The notes under the pieces are model-generated. The model was given only the letters and a program-made list of their open reading frames with translations. It was not told where the DNA came from and did not search any database. Source: Dastarcus helophoroides (lineage: Eukaryota; Arthropoda; Insecta; Coleoptera; Bothrideridae). Taken from it: a stretch of 64,000 nucleotides of DNA. Position 1 is the stretch's first letter; every line of letters starts with the position of its first letter. The DNA lies in the NCBI GenBank assembly GCA_028583605.1, contig CM053331.1, positions 33,086,411-33,150,410 on the forward strand, given 5' to 3'. Of the stretch, positions 42,214 to 54,256 are shown piece by piece. A program made the position numbers and the translations under genes.

Positions 42214-44448
42214 CAGGGTGTTACAAAAGTCCGGGCCGCTACTTCAGGAGCATATTCTACACATTAAAATATGAAAAATGTTGAAATACATTTTTTTCTT
42301 TAAATTGCCTCCTAACGGAGATATGACCATTTAAAGATGGCGCCCCTAAAGTGGTTTTTTTACTACAAAAAGTTAACGGTTAGTAGCAAAGTCATGAAAT
42401 TGGGCAAGCAGTTAAAGAATTGGATTAGGCATATTCTCATGTAACATATTTTTTAAATAAACAGTAGCGTGGTGTGTAGGGGGTTGCCCGCGATTATTTT
42501 TTGCCGTAACTTTTTTGTATTGCAATATTTCAACACAAAAGTGCAAATCGCAAAAGCAACATTTTTTATACAAAAAAGGTACTCTTTCTCAAAGTCGCTA
42601 AAAGTAACCGTTTCCGAGAAAAAGGCGTTTAAATAATCCTATCCCGTCTTCGAAATTCTAACTAATTTCTATAAGAAAAAATAAGTTGGTCATGCAAACT
42701 GATCGTAAAGAAAACAATTGTACTTGACAATATCTGCCAGAGATTAACGTTGTGTCACTGATAAAATTTGGTCGTAAGCTGTAAACTTTAGCAGTTTTTG
42801 TTGTCAATAGTAAGTGTAGTAGTTTTTTAACTTTTCATTATTTTGATAAAATGGACTATTCAAATCAAGAAATGGCCGATATGCATTTAATGTACGGGCT
42901 TGCAAATTGTAATCGTGCTGAAGCAAGACGGCTTTATGCTGAACGTTTTCCTAATAGACACCTACCAGGAGAAAAATTGTTCCAGAAAATTCATGCTCGT
43001 TTATGTGAAACAGGAAATTTTGTTTTCAAAGGCGAACGTGTTGGAAGGCCAAACGCAGAAGTTGCTAATTTAGAGGAGCGTGTGCTTCAGCGAGTTGAAG
43101 AAGATCCATGTGTCAGCACTAGACAACTTGCTTTAGCCGAAGGAGTAAATCACGTAACTATCTGGCGAATTTTGAAATTTTACCAATTTTACCCCTATCA
43201 TTTTCAAAGAGTGCAAGGGTTACTTGCTGCTGATTATCCTCCAAGAATAGAATTTTGCAACTGGCTATTGCATAAGATCGCTGAAAATGAGAACTTTCCA
43301 TCGCTCATATTATTTACGGATGAAGCGGGTTTTACCAGAAACGGGATACTTAACTTTCACAACATGCATCAGTGGCAAGTTGAAAATCCCAATGCAGTTA
43401 TTCAGTCGAGACATCAGCAACATTTTTCACTTAACATTTGGGGAGGAATAATAGGGGACTCTATAACTGGACCGTTTTTTTTAACCTCATAGGTTAACAG
43501 GAGCATCATATAGACATTTTTTGCAAACAGAGTTACCCGTGTTACTTGAAAATGTTCCACTCATAACAAGACAGCGAATGTGGATAATGCACGATGGGGC
43601 ACCTGCCCATTTTAGTGCAGTTGCTAGGGAATTTTTGAATAACAACTATCATCAACGATGGATAGGTCGAGGAGGTCCGATACCATGGCCAGCTAGGTCT
43701 CCTGACCTCAACCCACTCGATTTCTACTTATGGGGACATCTAAAGCAGATCGTCTACTCCACACCAGTTGACAATATCGATGATCTTCGTGAACGAATTG
43801 AAAATGGGTTCAACCAGTTTCACAATACACCAGGCATTTGCGAAAGAGTAAGGAGTTCCCTTAGAAGACGATCCGAGCAATGTATTGCTGCAGGGGGCAG
43901 TAATTTCGAACATTTGCTTTGATTTTTTTTTTCTTAATTTTGTACTATTTTTATATCAATGCAGTTAGTAGTGGATAAATTAGAAATTTGCAAAACGAAT
44001 TCTAATAAATGCAACAATTTTGTTTAAACGCTTTTTTCTCGGAAACGGTTACTTTTAGCGACTTTGAGAAAGAGTACCTTTTTCGTATAAAAAATGTTGC
44101 TTTTTACGATTATGGCACTTTTGTGTCGAAATATTGCAATACAAAATAGTTACGGCAAAAAATAATCGCGGGCAACCCCCTACACACCACGCTACTGCTT
44201 ATTTAAAAAAATATGTTACACGAGAATATGCCTAATCCAATTCTTTAACTGCTTGCCCAATTTCATGACTTTGCTACTAACCGTTAACTTTTTGTAGTAA
44301 AAAAACCACTTTAGGGGCGCCATCTTTAAATGGTCATATCTCCGTTAGGAGGCAATTTAAAGAAAAAAATGTATTTCAACATTTTTCATATTTTAATGTG
44401 TAGAATATGCTCCTGAAGTAGCGGTCCGGACTTTTGTAACACCCTGTA
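42212..44448 (+). mobile_element. 2.23-kb mariner-type transposon with ~420-bp terminal inverted repeats
   Basis: Positions 42214-44446 are flanked by TA. The inverted repeats are 42214-42634 and 44023-44446. They start CAGGGTGTTACAAAAGTCCG (a one-base difference at the other end) and remain nearly identical to tttctcggaaacggttactt. Between them lies a transposase gene with one frameshift. The very long inverted repeats and the TA target are clear. Confidence 0.96.
42851..43922 (+). pseudogene. Mariner-type (DD41D) transposase, one frameshift
   Basis: The first frame (42851-43492, 213 codons) holds the N-terminal helix-turn-helix region (RLYAERFPNR, then STRQLALAEGVNHVTIWRIL) and the first catalytic Asp in LFTDEAGF. 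A single-base indel near 43474-43480, in a T-run followed by AA, moves the rest to another frame. The second frame (to 43922) holds the second Asp in MHDGAPAHF and the block SPDLNPLDFYLWG. Forty-one residues separate the second Asp from the Asp of PLDFYLW, a DD41D spacing like that described for rosa-type mariners. The protein is otherwise complete and free of stops, so the copy is young. It would bind the inverted ends and move the element by cut and paste. Confidence 0.92.
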
Positions 44449-45059
44449 TAGTGTTGAAAATTATATTATTTTTTTTTGTTTTTTGAAAATTTCGATTCGA
44501 AATTTGTTTTTACTTTTTTCAGATTTTTTAAAAAATATCCAAAATTTTTCAGAAGTTCGTCTTTTCCTCAAAATGTTGATTTTTTGCGAATTCGAAATAT
44601 TCTGAAAATTTTAATTTATCAAAATAACGACTTAAAAATTTCGACCTTTGCTCTCTCTTCTAAAGTATTTTTTTCTTTGAACGTCTTTTTTAGTCATATC
44701 TTTGAGATTTTTCAGGATTTTCACTTTTTTTTGAAAATTAAGACTTGTTCAGTCTACTCTTCAAAAATTTTTGGGGGCAATTCGCCTATTATTTATTTTA
44801 CTGCCAATTTTGACTTTGGAAATTTCAACCTTTTTCCATAATTTTTTTCTAATTATTAAAAACAAAGATGATGGATTCTCTTCGTGCAAACTTTTTTCCA
44901 TAATTTTCTTCTAATTATTAAAAAAAGATAATGGACTCTCTTCGTACAACAAATTTCGGACGTAAACTATCCTCCTATGGGGATGTCCGGGTGGAGGGTG
45001 TACGAGGGAATCCAAAATCGAGGGAAAATTTAAATGTACGACGGGCCAAATTTCTTTAA
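44449..45059. other. Decayed repeats and a short tandem duplication
   Basis: 44460-44830 is the aaatttcgac theme. At about 44834-44950 a ~60-bp unit (ttccataattttnttctaat, then attctcttcgt or actctcttcgt) occurs twice. No gene is called. Confidence 0.55.
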
Positions 45060-45079
45060 AACAATTCATTCAAAATTCA

Positions 45080-45841
45080 ATTCTGTAACATTCGGGGTAT
45101 AAACTCAAATCTAAACTCGGTTCACCTACACCTTCAAAATGAAAGACTCCATGTGCTGTCTCTGACAGAAACCGAAGTCTCCCCATCCATCAATGCAGTC
45201 CATTTGCTTTGCCCCAACTACGACTTGCACACAAAATTTCGACACAAGAGGGGAATTTGTGCTTTTACGCGAAGCGACCAGTCCTGTCAACGAGTAGAAG
45301 CACAGGAATCTGCTAATTATGATGTGATTTGGTTGAAAATCTGTTCCAAAAGCGAAGTAATATTCATCTGTTCACTTTATTTCCAAACGATCTCTCATAC
45401 AGACAGCTCTTTTCTTATCTCTTCGTAACCTTTGATCACCTACAGATGATTTAACCAAACGCAGAGGTTGTCTTTCTCGGTGACTTCAACGTACACAACA
45501 TCCCCTGGTTAAGGTTTTCTTCCCGAACTGACGACGCAGGAAGGTTGGCAGAGGCTTTCGCCATCACTTGTGGATTATCGCAATTAGTTGAGGAATTCAC
45601 AAGAATTCCTGATCAAGATACCCATCAACCTAATCTACTGGACCTGTTCCTTACAAATTCACCAAATTCGTATAAAATCTCTGTGACATCACCGCTTGGA
45701 AATTCGGATCACAAGCTTGTAGCAGCCTCTCACTCGCTTCATATACCACCTCCTTCCCAGACGCAGTCCGGTAGGGTTTGGCACTTTAACTCTGCAAACT
45801 GGGAAGACAACCCTTCCTTAGTCGCCGAATCCATCACGTAA
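45080..45841 (+). pseudogene. APE-type endonuclease domain of the non-LTR element
   Basis: NIRGINSN opens the domain, followed by LSLTETEVS (catalytic Glu) and KRGICAFTRSD. After a frame change come FLGDFNVHNIPWL (Asp/Asn) and NSDHKLV (catalytic Asp/His), with LLDLFLTN between. The order and motifs are those of apurinic-endonuclease-like domains that nick target DNA. The frame changes between 45426 and about 45480. Confidence 0.85.
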
Positions 45842-45856
45842 ACTATCCTGATTGAT

Positions 45857-47918
45857 ATGGAATGCTCAATTCCCCTCTCCCAAAAGAAGTCTGCCTCCAG
45901 TAAATCTTGGTTCAGTAAAAAATGTGCTCGGGCTGTCTCTTGCAAAAATCGCGCATATCTTCGTTGGCGAAATAATCTCTCAGTCGAGACTCGGGCCATA
46001 TTTGTAGATCCACGAAATTCTTGTAAACAGGTTTTTGACGAGGCAAAAGGTGATTTCGATCGTAAAATGCGCCAGAGGCTTATCAACTGTCCGAACGGTT
46101 CCAGGTCCTTTTGGGGATTTGCAAAGTCCATTGGAAAGAATTTTACATCTTCAAATTATCCACCTTTACTCGATGAAAATAGCAATATTGATACTACCTC
46201 CAAGGAAAAGGCTGACATGTTAGCCTTAATGTTTGCTGAAAATTCCAATCTTGATTCTCGAAACGCAGAACTTATTCTTTCTAAGGTTGGCACTTCGATG
46301 CCTGAAGTTGTTTTCAGACAACGCACAATCAGGAAGATTCTCCTTGAGCTCGACACCTCGAAAGCTTCTGGCCTTGATGGTATTCCCGCTATTGTTCTTA
46401 AGAAGTGCGCCCCAGAGTTGACTCCTGTCCTAAGCAAATTGTTCACACTCTCTTACAACAAAGGTGTATTCCCTAACATCTGGAAATCTGCTAGGGTGCG
46501 GCCTGCCCCTAAAAAGGGAAAAAGGAATCTGGCTAACAACTATCGCCCTATATCTTTGTTACCCGTTATATCTAAAGTGATGGAAAAGGTTATCAACATC
46601 GAGATTCTTAAATATCTGGAGGAAAATAGAATCATCTCCGACAGGCAAAACGGTTTTAGACAACAACGTTTCACTGGCGATCTACTGGCATTACTCATAT
46701 CTGTAACTCAGCTATGGAAAAACATGGTGAGGCTAGGATTGTGGCATTGGATATCTCAAGGGTTTTCGTCAGAGTTTGGCACCGATCTCTTCTCGCCAAA
46801 TTAACATCTTATGGTCTTCCTCCTGGACTCTGTCATTTGATATCCAATTTTCTTGCTGACAGATCTCTTCAGGTCGTGGTTGATGGCATCTCATCCGAGA
46901 CATTTGCGATTAACACAGAGGTGCCTCAGGGGTCGGTTCTGTCTCCTACTCTATTTCGGTTACACATAAACGATCTCTTAGCTTCAACTTCCAGTCCTAT
47001 ATAGAGCTAGGCAGATGATAGTAACCTTGTGTCATCTTTTTTCTCCGACAAACCATTATCTATCGCTGCTTCAGATCGACTAAGGGAACAGCAGATACAG
47101 ATGATTAATCGGGATCTCAAAATTATTCCGGAATGGAGTAAGAACAATTTGGTCGACTTTAACGCCTCAAAAACTCAGGCCGCGGTTTTCTCTAAGAAAA
47201 CATCAAGGGATAATGCAACAAAGATACTAATGGACGGTAAAATCCTTCCGATGGGATCTAATCTATCTATCCTAGGAGTAAATGCGAGCACTAACTTCTC
47301 TTGGGCCGATCATGTGCGCACCATTGCCAAATCCGCCTCTCAGAAGCTAGGTTTTCTTTTTAGAGCTAAAAAGTACTTCACATCTCATCAGCTATTAACA
47401 CTATACAAAGCTCAAGTTAGGGCAACACTAGTCAATAGTTTTCTCATGTTTGGAGTTCAGCCCCAAAACACACTTTAGCTCCCTTGGGTTCAATTCAAAG
47501 AAGAGCGATTCGCCTAATTGATGACGAGAGTCTGACCGATTCTCTCGAAACACTACAGCACAGGCGTATGGTTTGTGATTTGTCTCTTTTCTACAAGTAC
47601 TATCATGGAAGAAGCTCGCAGGAACTAATAGGATTGATCCCCCCAAGGGCAAGATTCTTAAGGCATACTAGGCTGTCGGAGACAGCAAATTATTGTGCGG
47701 TCCAGCTTGACCCAGTGAGGACTTCTGTCTGCGAAGACTCTTTTTTCTATAGAACTTCCAAGTTATGGAACTTGTTGCCGAAAGGAATTTTCCCCAAAAA
47801 TTACAACCTATACTTGTTTAAGAAGGCGGTTCATTGCCATCCATACTTGTTTCCGCATCCTACTCTCAGTGCTTTGAAAGCCCTTTGCGAGTGGATTAAA
47901 TTTAAAAAAAACATATAA
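45857..47918 (+). pseudogene. Reverse transcriptase of the non-LTR element, catalytic residues lost
   Basis: Motifs run in order: SKASGLDGIPAIVLKK, SARVRPAPKKG, NNYRPISLLPVISKVMEK, then after a frameshift LDISRVFVRVWH, GLPPGLCHLISNFL, VPQGSVLSPTLF and ADDSN. The usual AFDRVWH Asp is Val here. The Tyr of the YADD box is a TAG stop (AGC TAG GCA GAT GAT), and another stop lies two codons before it. After a further frameshift near 47470 the thumb-like and C-terminal part (MGSIQRRAIRLIDD to CEWIKFKK) continues. The enzyme cannot be active. Confidence 0.9.
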
Positions 47919-49139
47919 GTGTTCATATAAGATCCATGAAAATATATCTAACCCAAAGGTCGCTTTAATGTTCATATTTTGGTTGATTTTGATCAGAGTC
48001 AAAAAGATTGCCGTCCCCGATCTAGACTAATATTAAAAAGATATAACTTCTGATCGACTGAAAAAGTTTTAAATCTTTTTTCATAAGCTAAAATTTTCAA
48101 ATTAGGTTTAAAAACTAAATTGAATTTCAAAAGTTTCGAATCAATAAAAGAACATGAAAATGGCAAAATTTTGAGAAAAATTGAAATCTCGAAAGTAACA
48201 TTTTCTAAAAAAAATTAATTGAAATTTGAAAAAGGATTGAATTTTTTTAAAAAAAGGTGAAAATGTATTTGAAAAAAAACTTTGAATAAAAAGTCAATAT
48301 TTTCGAAAGTTAACATTTTCAAGTAAAGGAATATTTTGCAAAAAAGGTCGAATCTTTCAAATAAGATGGAAATTGACAGAGGTCAAATTTTCTTTTAAAA
48401 GTCGCAATATTCAAAGGTCAAAATTTTGAAAATTGTGCAAAAGGGCTTAATTTCAACACAAAAAATAGAATTTAAAAAAGTCAAAACTTTCAAAAGGTTG
48501 AAAATTCGAGAATCGAAATTTTCAAAGTCGACATTTATAAAAAACAAGCAGAATTCTTTAAAGAAAATAGCAATTGATAGCAAAATAAAAATTTCGAGAA
48601 GAAACCGAAATATGAAAAAATCAAAATTTTCAAGATAATGCCCAATGTTCCAAAATGTTCAAGAAATTCAAAATTTTAAATTTTTTAAATATTGAAAAAT
48701 AACGTCGAAGTGTTTTCTCTTAACTTGAAATTTTAAAAAGGTAGCATGCTCATAATTTTTAATTATAAAAATTCATGATATTCAAAAAAAGTCGAAATTT
48801 TGAGGAATGTTAAAAATTCTGAGAAAAAATTGAAATTTTCAAAAAAAAGTGGAAATTTTTAAACCAACCAAAATTGTAGATAAAAAAATCATACATTTTC
48901 AAAAAGAGTAGAATTTTTTATATTCCACTCCTTTGCTCAAATCAAGGTAATGGCTTGTATGCAATTGAGAATTGCATACAAACATCTATTTGGTTTTGGT
49001 CGAATTTCGACCATAAGCGATTTAGTAATACCCAAATAAAAAATCTCAACATTTTTGGAATAATTTCTAAACTAAAATACAAATTCCATTACAAAAGACT
49101 GTTTATAAAATTTCGATAAAAAAGTCTACATTTTGACAT
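47919..49139. repeat. Decayed gaaattt repeats
   Basis: After about 48060 the tcgaaattttcaaaaaag theme fills the interval. A perfect 12-bp-arm hairpin (ttgtatgcaatt, gag, aattgcatacaa) lies at 48955-48981. No gene is seen. Confidence 0.65.
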
Positions 49140-49500
49140 TGTTACGGGCTTATCGGTTCGAATTGATTATTAACACCTGAACTGAATAATACCCACTTTA
49201 TTACCAAACTGAACTCGGAACACTACAACTGGATAATTAACTCACTGATTTACTTCTAACTACTGACTCACTAATTACAGTGACTGACTCTAACTAATTG
49301 ATCCTCGAGGGAAAGGCGTCCGCCTTATATAGTTTTCGCTTCCGGGTTTTAGAAGTTTTCGGCAGATAAGGCTTATCGTTAGCCGAAATTTCTGGAACGC
49401 TTATCTGCCGTTTGCTTCATTATCGCGACCGCTTTCCCTTATCAGATCTTTCTAGAAATTTTTCTTACGTACTAAATTCTACAATTTACATTTCGTTACA
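49140..49500 (-). mobile_element. Solo LTR of a Ty3/gypsy-like retroelement
   Basis: Read on the minus strand, the 361-bp unit starts TGTAACGAAATG and ends GCCCGTAACA. It carries a TATATAAGG promoter box about half-way, then an A/G/T-rich transcript start region and AATAAAG before the end, in the order expected for U3-R-U5. The flanking 4-mers acat and atat differ at one position. No internal coding region or second LTR is nearby, so it is a recombined solo LTR. Confidence 0.78.
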
Positions 49501-51121
49501 ATATTAAGATCAAAATTTTATATAAACATGGAAAACTAAAAGTTGGAATTTTTTATTTCGAAAAAACTCCTAAATTGTTAAGCATGATAAACAGAATTAA
49601 ACTAAAAATTATTTCGTGATTCTTTTTTGTAAACATTTATATTTTAATACGCTTTCAATTTTTATTATTTTCGTAATTTTAAAAATCTAACTGTTTCGAA
49701 AAAAACATCTAAAATTAAAAACTGTTCTCGAATCTTTAGAGAAAAAAAGAAATTTTGAATTAAAAAAAATTGAGGAAAAAAGTCCACTTTGAAGTTGCCT
49801 TAAAAAGTTCAAAATTTCGACATATACTTCGGTATTATACGATGTTACAAAAATTAAATATTTTAAGCTTTTGAAATAATTGCCGCATATGTGTTGATAG
49901 TTCTGCGTTGAGCTTACACTTAACTTTTTATTGATTATTGAACTCATAATCGAAGATTGTTTTGTTTGTTTTAAAGAAAAAACTTTTATATGGCGGCATC
50001 TCGAATAGTTGCATCATATTGAAAAAATTTACCGCACGGTCCTGTGGATTCGAACTACACTAAATATTTCCTAGTTTTAAGTTTTCACTTTTGTCGGCAG
50101 TCCACATGACTGCTTAATTTTTTATTTTAAACAATTCGCTTTTTGCCCCAATACAATATATTTGCAGACTTGATGGAATGAAAAGCACAAATCCCTAAAA
50201 TAAATTTTACACAGCTTTTGTTATTTGTTTTGAGAAATATACCAAAACAACTCGGATGGAAAAAATAATCGCTTGGAGCGTTATCCAATTACTCTACTTC
50301 ATTTCATTGCTTAATAACCAATATGCGGCCCCTGGTTCTCTTTAAGATGTGAACAATCCTTTTACAATCGAAAAATAATCTCTGTTTACTTTGAAAATAG
50401 CGACTTTTGTTATTTTGGTCACAATGTCATTTTATTCTTAAAATACTAAATAAATAGAAATTGTTATATACATTATATTACAAATATCACGAAATAATTT
50501 AAAGACAAGATTAATACTTAATTAGAGTTTACTGTTTCAGTTGATTATCGTCACTTACTGCTCTTTAAGCCTATAGTCAGGTTATAAAGTCTTTAATTAA
50601 ACGTTATCCTCTTGGATCGATGGGATTATATCGATTTTAACGGTCCATAAATTTACTTGTTAGGCGATGTTGGCTTCTTTACGTGCAGTGTTCTGAAGAA
50701 ACCACATTGGAAAGGGAACCAAACGAGGTTGTATTTAAAAAACGACTCCACAAAGGGTAAAAACGCAATTAAAGACAAAAAAGTTCAAAGCAACAAAGTG
50801 AAATAAAAGTTGAAAATGAGTTCAAAATAAAGTGTCAATGTACACACACCTTTGCAGCCCTTTTATAATTATTGTTCATACATATTCATTTGGACCCCGA
50901 GGATCTACTTCCAATGCATAAATACCTTCTGCGCCCCCGTTTGTGCTATTATAATAATTGATCACTTTTATTCATTTGGAACCGCTTAATGCAATCGTAA
51001 TGTAGACATTTTTAACTATCGTATGTATCGTCTTCAGTTGAATTCTTAGGGAAGTAGTCGTAGCCAAAGTAGGGAAGGCTGGGGCTCTGCCTCGTACTGT
51101 CGAGAAAATACTCTTTTTTTT
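49501..51121. other. Non-coding region, partly repeat-derived
   Basis: 49510-49980 is AT-rich theme sequence. 49980-51120 is more complex unique sequence without a supportable open frame. Words near 51050-51095 (gtagtcgtagccaaagtagg, ggctggggctc) resemble the ends of the nested element at 17441, but weakly. Confidence 0.45.
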
Positions 51122-51290
51122 TGGTGGAACTGACTGGTCCTTGGTTATCTTCAAAAAGTAAAATACAAATCTTGTCCCATGAAACCAAGAAAAATTAAAA
51201 AACAAACGTTGCTCTCACCTTTGCAACCTTTGCAATCTTTGTTGTGTTTTTTAATCTTTCTTGGTTTCAGGGGACAAGATTTGTATTTCA
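51122..51290. mobile_element. Fold-back element, short copy
   Basis: It starts ggtggaactgactggtcctt and ggttatcttcaaaaag. It contains ttgtcccatgaaaccaagaa on the left and tttcttggtttcaggggaca on the right, so most of it can fold. The core between the arms is only about 50 bp. Confidence 0.82.
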
Positions 51291-52124
51291 ATACTCTTTT
51301 TATTTTAAATTTCAATTTGTTTTTCAAAATTCGTCTTTTTTTGGAAATTTGACTTATTCTTAAAATTCTGCATTTTGCTGAATAACTTTCCCGGGGAAAA
51401 TTAGAACTTTTTTCTAAATTGCAACTTCTTTCTCGAAATTTCGGTCTTTGCTCGCCTTCTTTCTCTACAAAATTTTGAAATATTTTTCGAAAATTCTAAT
51501 TTGTTTAATAATTTCGATTATTATTTTGATTAAATGGAACACTGGAACTAGAACTTAGAAAAGGTCTGCTCGAGTTTGAAATTGAGAAATTAACACGGCT
51601 TTTTTTCTAAATTTTGAATTGGTGGGGCCATATTTCTAATTTCCTCGCCGGCGTTCATTTAATTAAATGAACCGGAAGATTTTTGGCAAATTATGTCTTT
51701 TTTGAGTGTTCAACAAGAATATTGCCTCCCCCTGAAGCAAATCCTGCCTCCGCCCATGCTAGGAATCTGGCGAAATAACATTTTATATGATAGTCATGCG
51801 AGAGATTGGGGCTAAGTTAGAAATATTTCCCAGGGGATTTTTAAAATGCGCCTTTATTTCAAGCAGGTATCACTGCTATCGCTAGGGGTAAAAATAGAGG
51901 TAAATCAGCATCACAAACGGAACATTTTCAAGATGGCCAATTAGCTGCAACAGCTGTGAAAAACATTGGTGCAAAAACCAATAAAGGGCGCTATTACGAT
52001 TTGTACCCACAGACTGTGCAATTGGTTTTAATATTTAGTTTCGATTTTTTGTAAACCGACCACGAAAGTAAATATCAAAACCAACAATTGTTAGATATTC
52101 TCTGTTACGCCTTTACGATGTTTC
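51291..52124. other. AT-rich sequence, no gene seen
   Basis: 51300-51620 is theme repeat. At about 51849-52020 one plus-strand frame stays open for some 60 codons without an initiator or any recognised motif, so it is not called. Confidence 0.4.
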
Positions 52125-52342
52125 GTTAATTCCATTCCTGCTGATTGGCATTTTCTTCGCCAGTTGCTTCCCACAGACGTTTAAATTTTCAGTTACCTCT
52201 TTTTTTTTGATAAGGAATGGCAATCTTTTCTAGATTGCCCCAAACAGCGATTGCGTTAAATCTTAATTTGTCAATCAAATTTAGATGTCTGTAGTAAGCA
52301 ACTAGCGACGAAAATGCCAATCAGCAGGAATGGAATTAAAAC
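52125..52342. mobile_element. ~218-bp fold-back (MITE-like) element
   Basis: The left arm runs from gttaattccattcctgctga through ttggcattttcttcgccagt. The right arm reads gcaactagcgacgaaaatgc and caatcagcaggaatggaatt. Pairing extends about 65 bases per arm, with an inner small hairpin (gcaatc ttttcta gattgc). No target duplication is certain. Confidence 0.8.
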
Positions 52343-52872
52343 TGTTATCACATTTTTTTGAAAGTCTGTTTTATCAGCTTATTTTGACAAAACAAATTAC
52401 AAACAATAACGTTTTTTTATAATTAAACCTGGAAAAACACAGGACAATTTATTTTCACCATTGATGGCCAGTGGTGGCTGGCGTAATAGGCAGTGTGGAA
52501 CTGCAGCACCCCAATTTCGCTTACGAGTTTTTTTCTCAAAATTTTCTGAACACTTTTCATCACACAGTTTTTTGTAGAAATTTTAAATTTTCTTGATTTC
52601 TTTTTATAGAAATTTTAGGTTTCTTTCACGAAACGTTTAAAAACCTATTTTATTTTTAATTTTGATCAAAATCACATTTTAAAAAACTAATTTTTGTAAA
52701 AGTTTTGAGGAAGAAATCAATATTTCGGGCAGGAATTAAAATGTTAAGGAAAAACTCAAATTTGTTTGAAAATGTCAACATTTTGAGAAAATATTTACAA
52801 TTTCAAGAAAAATTCTGAATTCAACTTATCTCGCATTTTACTATTTCTCTAAAAATAAGTTGTCTGGATTCT
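52343..52872. other. AT-rich sequence, no gene seen
   Basis: Partly theme repeat (52550-52830). Nothing coding. Confidence 0.45.
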
Positions 52873-52964
52873 GGATTCGTTGTGGGTTGCCTAAAGTTTA
52901 GGCCAGCAGTTAGGCCACCCCTTCGGGGCCCATTGTGCTATCCCCGTGATTGAGGTCTCCTTGG

Positions 52965-54256
52965 TCATTCATTCAGCCACCCAACCTTGTTTGGAAACTG
53001 AAGAACGTTCCTTGGATGCGCCTCACTCACACTGGCCACACTAGGCCAGAAGTCCCCCAGCGTGGATCCTCTGATTGATACTAGTGCCGGGCAGTGACAC
53101 ATCACGTGCTCGACGCTCTCATCTTCTTCTAAACACCCTCTGCAGCTCGGGTCGTTTATAATTCCCATTCTGTGGAGGTGTTTGTTTAATCGACAGTGAC
53201 CTGTCCATATCCCTACAAGTTTCCTGAGATTATTCCTTGAGAGTTGTAGGCATAGTTTTCCCTGCACGGCATTCTAATGAATGCGTGAGTTTGTCGGCAT
53301 GTTGTTATTGATGCCCATAAGGCTTTGTGTTTACGATAAATTTCTTCGCTAAGTAGGGATCTAACGGTTGATCTTGCCAGAGGAAGGGTTGGTTCTGGTC
53401 CAACGAATTGTCCCTCCGAACCCTTCCTCGCCAGTTTGTCAGCGCGTTCGTTTCCCTCTTTTCCAGAATGTCCTTTGATCCATATTAGATCAATTGCATT
53501 TTCTTGTGATAGACGTTCTAGAGCTAGGTGGCAATTCCGTACCAGCACTGAGTTTGTTTTCACATTCCTCAGGGCCTTAACGGCTGCCTGGCTGTCCGTC
53601 TTTATTTGGATATATTTTCCTGCAATGTTCAGTTGCGTCATTTGTTCGGCGATATATAAAATTCCCAACATCTCCGCTTAAAAGATTGTTGAGTATTTAT
53701 CTAGCTTAATACTTACATTTAGGTTCAGGTCTTTCGAAAAAATTCCTGTTCCAGTGCCCGTATTTGTTTTTGATCCATCCGTGTATATACTTACGTCTGG
53801 TATCCTTGCTTGTACTTCATCCATTTTTATACGGTTGGATTTTGTGAAGTTATATTTCACCGGTAGATGGTCCATCGGCGCATCCAGAATAGGTACCTTT
53901 TGGAGCGCCTCCTCCATTATGCGCCGGTGACCCACCATTTTACCTACTGTATTCCACATTCCTCCTGCTCGCAAACGGAGAGCAGAAGCCTGTGCCGCCC
54001 CCTCAAGAAATATATCGAGAGGTGGCAGGCACAAGACCGCCTACATTGCTGCTGTTGGAGTGGATTTCATTGCTCCTATCACTGCCAGACACGCTAGTCT
54101 CTGGATGTGATTTAGCTGTTGTTTTATAGTGGTGCACTTTGTCTTTGGCCACCAAACTATAACTCCGTAGCTTACAATTGTTCTGATGACTGCCGTGTAT
54201 AGCCAAAAGGTCATCTTAGGGGATAACCCCCAAGACCTCCCGATGGCCCCACGGCA
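52965..54256 (-). pseudogene. Connection, RNase H and C-terminal CHCC segment of the element
   Basis: The minus strand gives the post-RT region (PPLDIFLEGAAQASALRL), then RNase H with YTDGSKTNTGTG, an Ala-Glu-Met-Leu segment preceded by a TAA stop in place of the usual Gln, IKTDSQAAVKAL and WIKGHSGKEGNERADKLAR. The four acidic residues are therefore visible. After another frame change comes CRGCLEEDESVEHVMCHCPAL. Confidence 0.9.

Larger units (their letters stand above)
45060..47918 (+). mobile_element. CR1/jockey-like non-LTR retrotransposon, 5'-truncated and broken
   Basis: It encodes an APE-type endonuclease followed by a reverse transcriptase, with no RNase H. At least two frameshifts and several stops break it. 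Its last ~190 bp match 1-207. The start is approximate, since no target duplication was found. The tail is a short A-rich run near 47903-47913. Confidence 0.9.

Noticed and set aside
51050..51770. Possible element with ends like those at 17441 and 19386
   Set aside because: End similarity is too weak and no target duplication is visible.
51849..52020. Open stretch of ~60 codons (GITAIARGKNRGKS type)
   Set aside because: No initiator, no splice partner and no family match; length is within chance.
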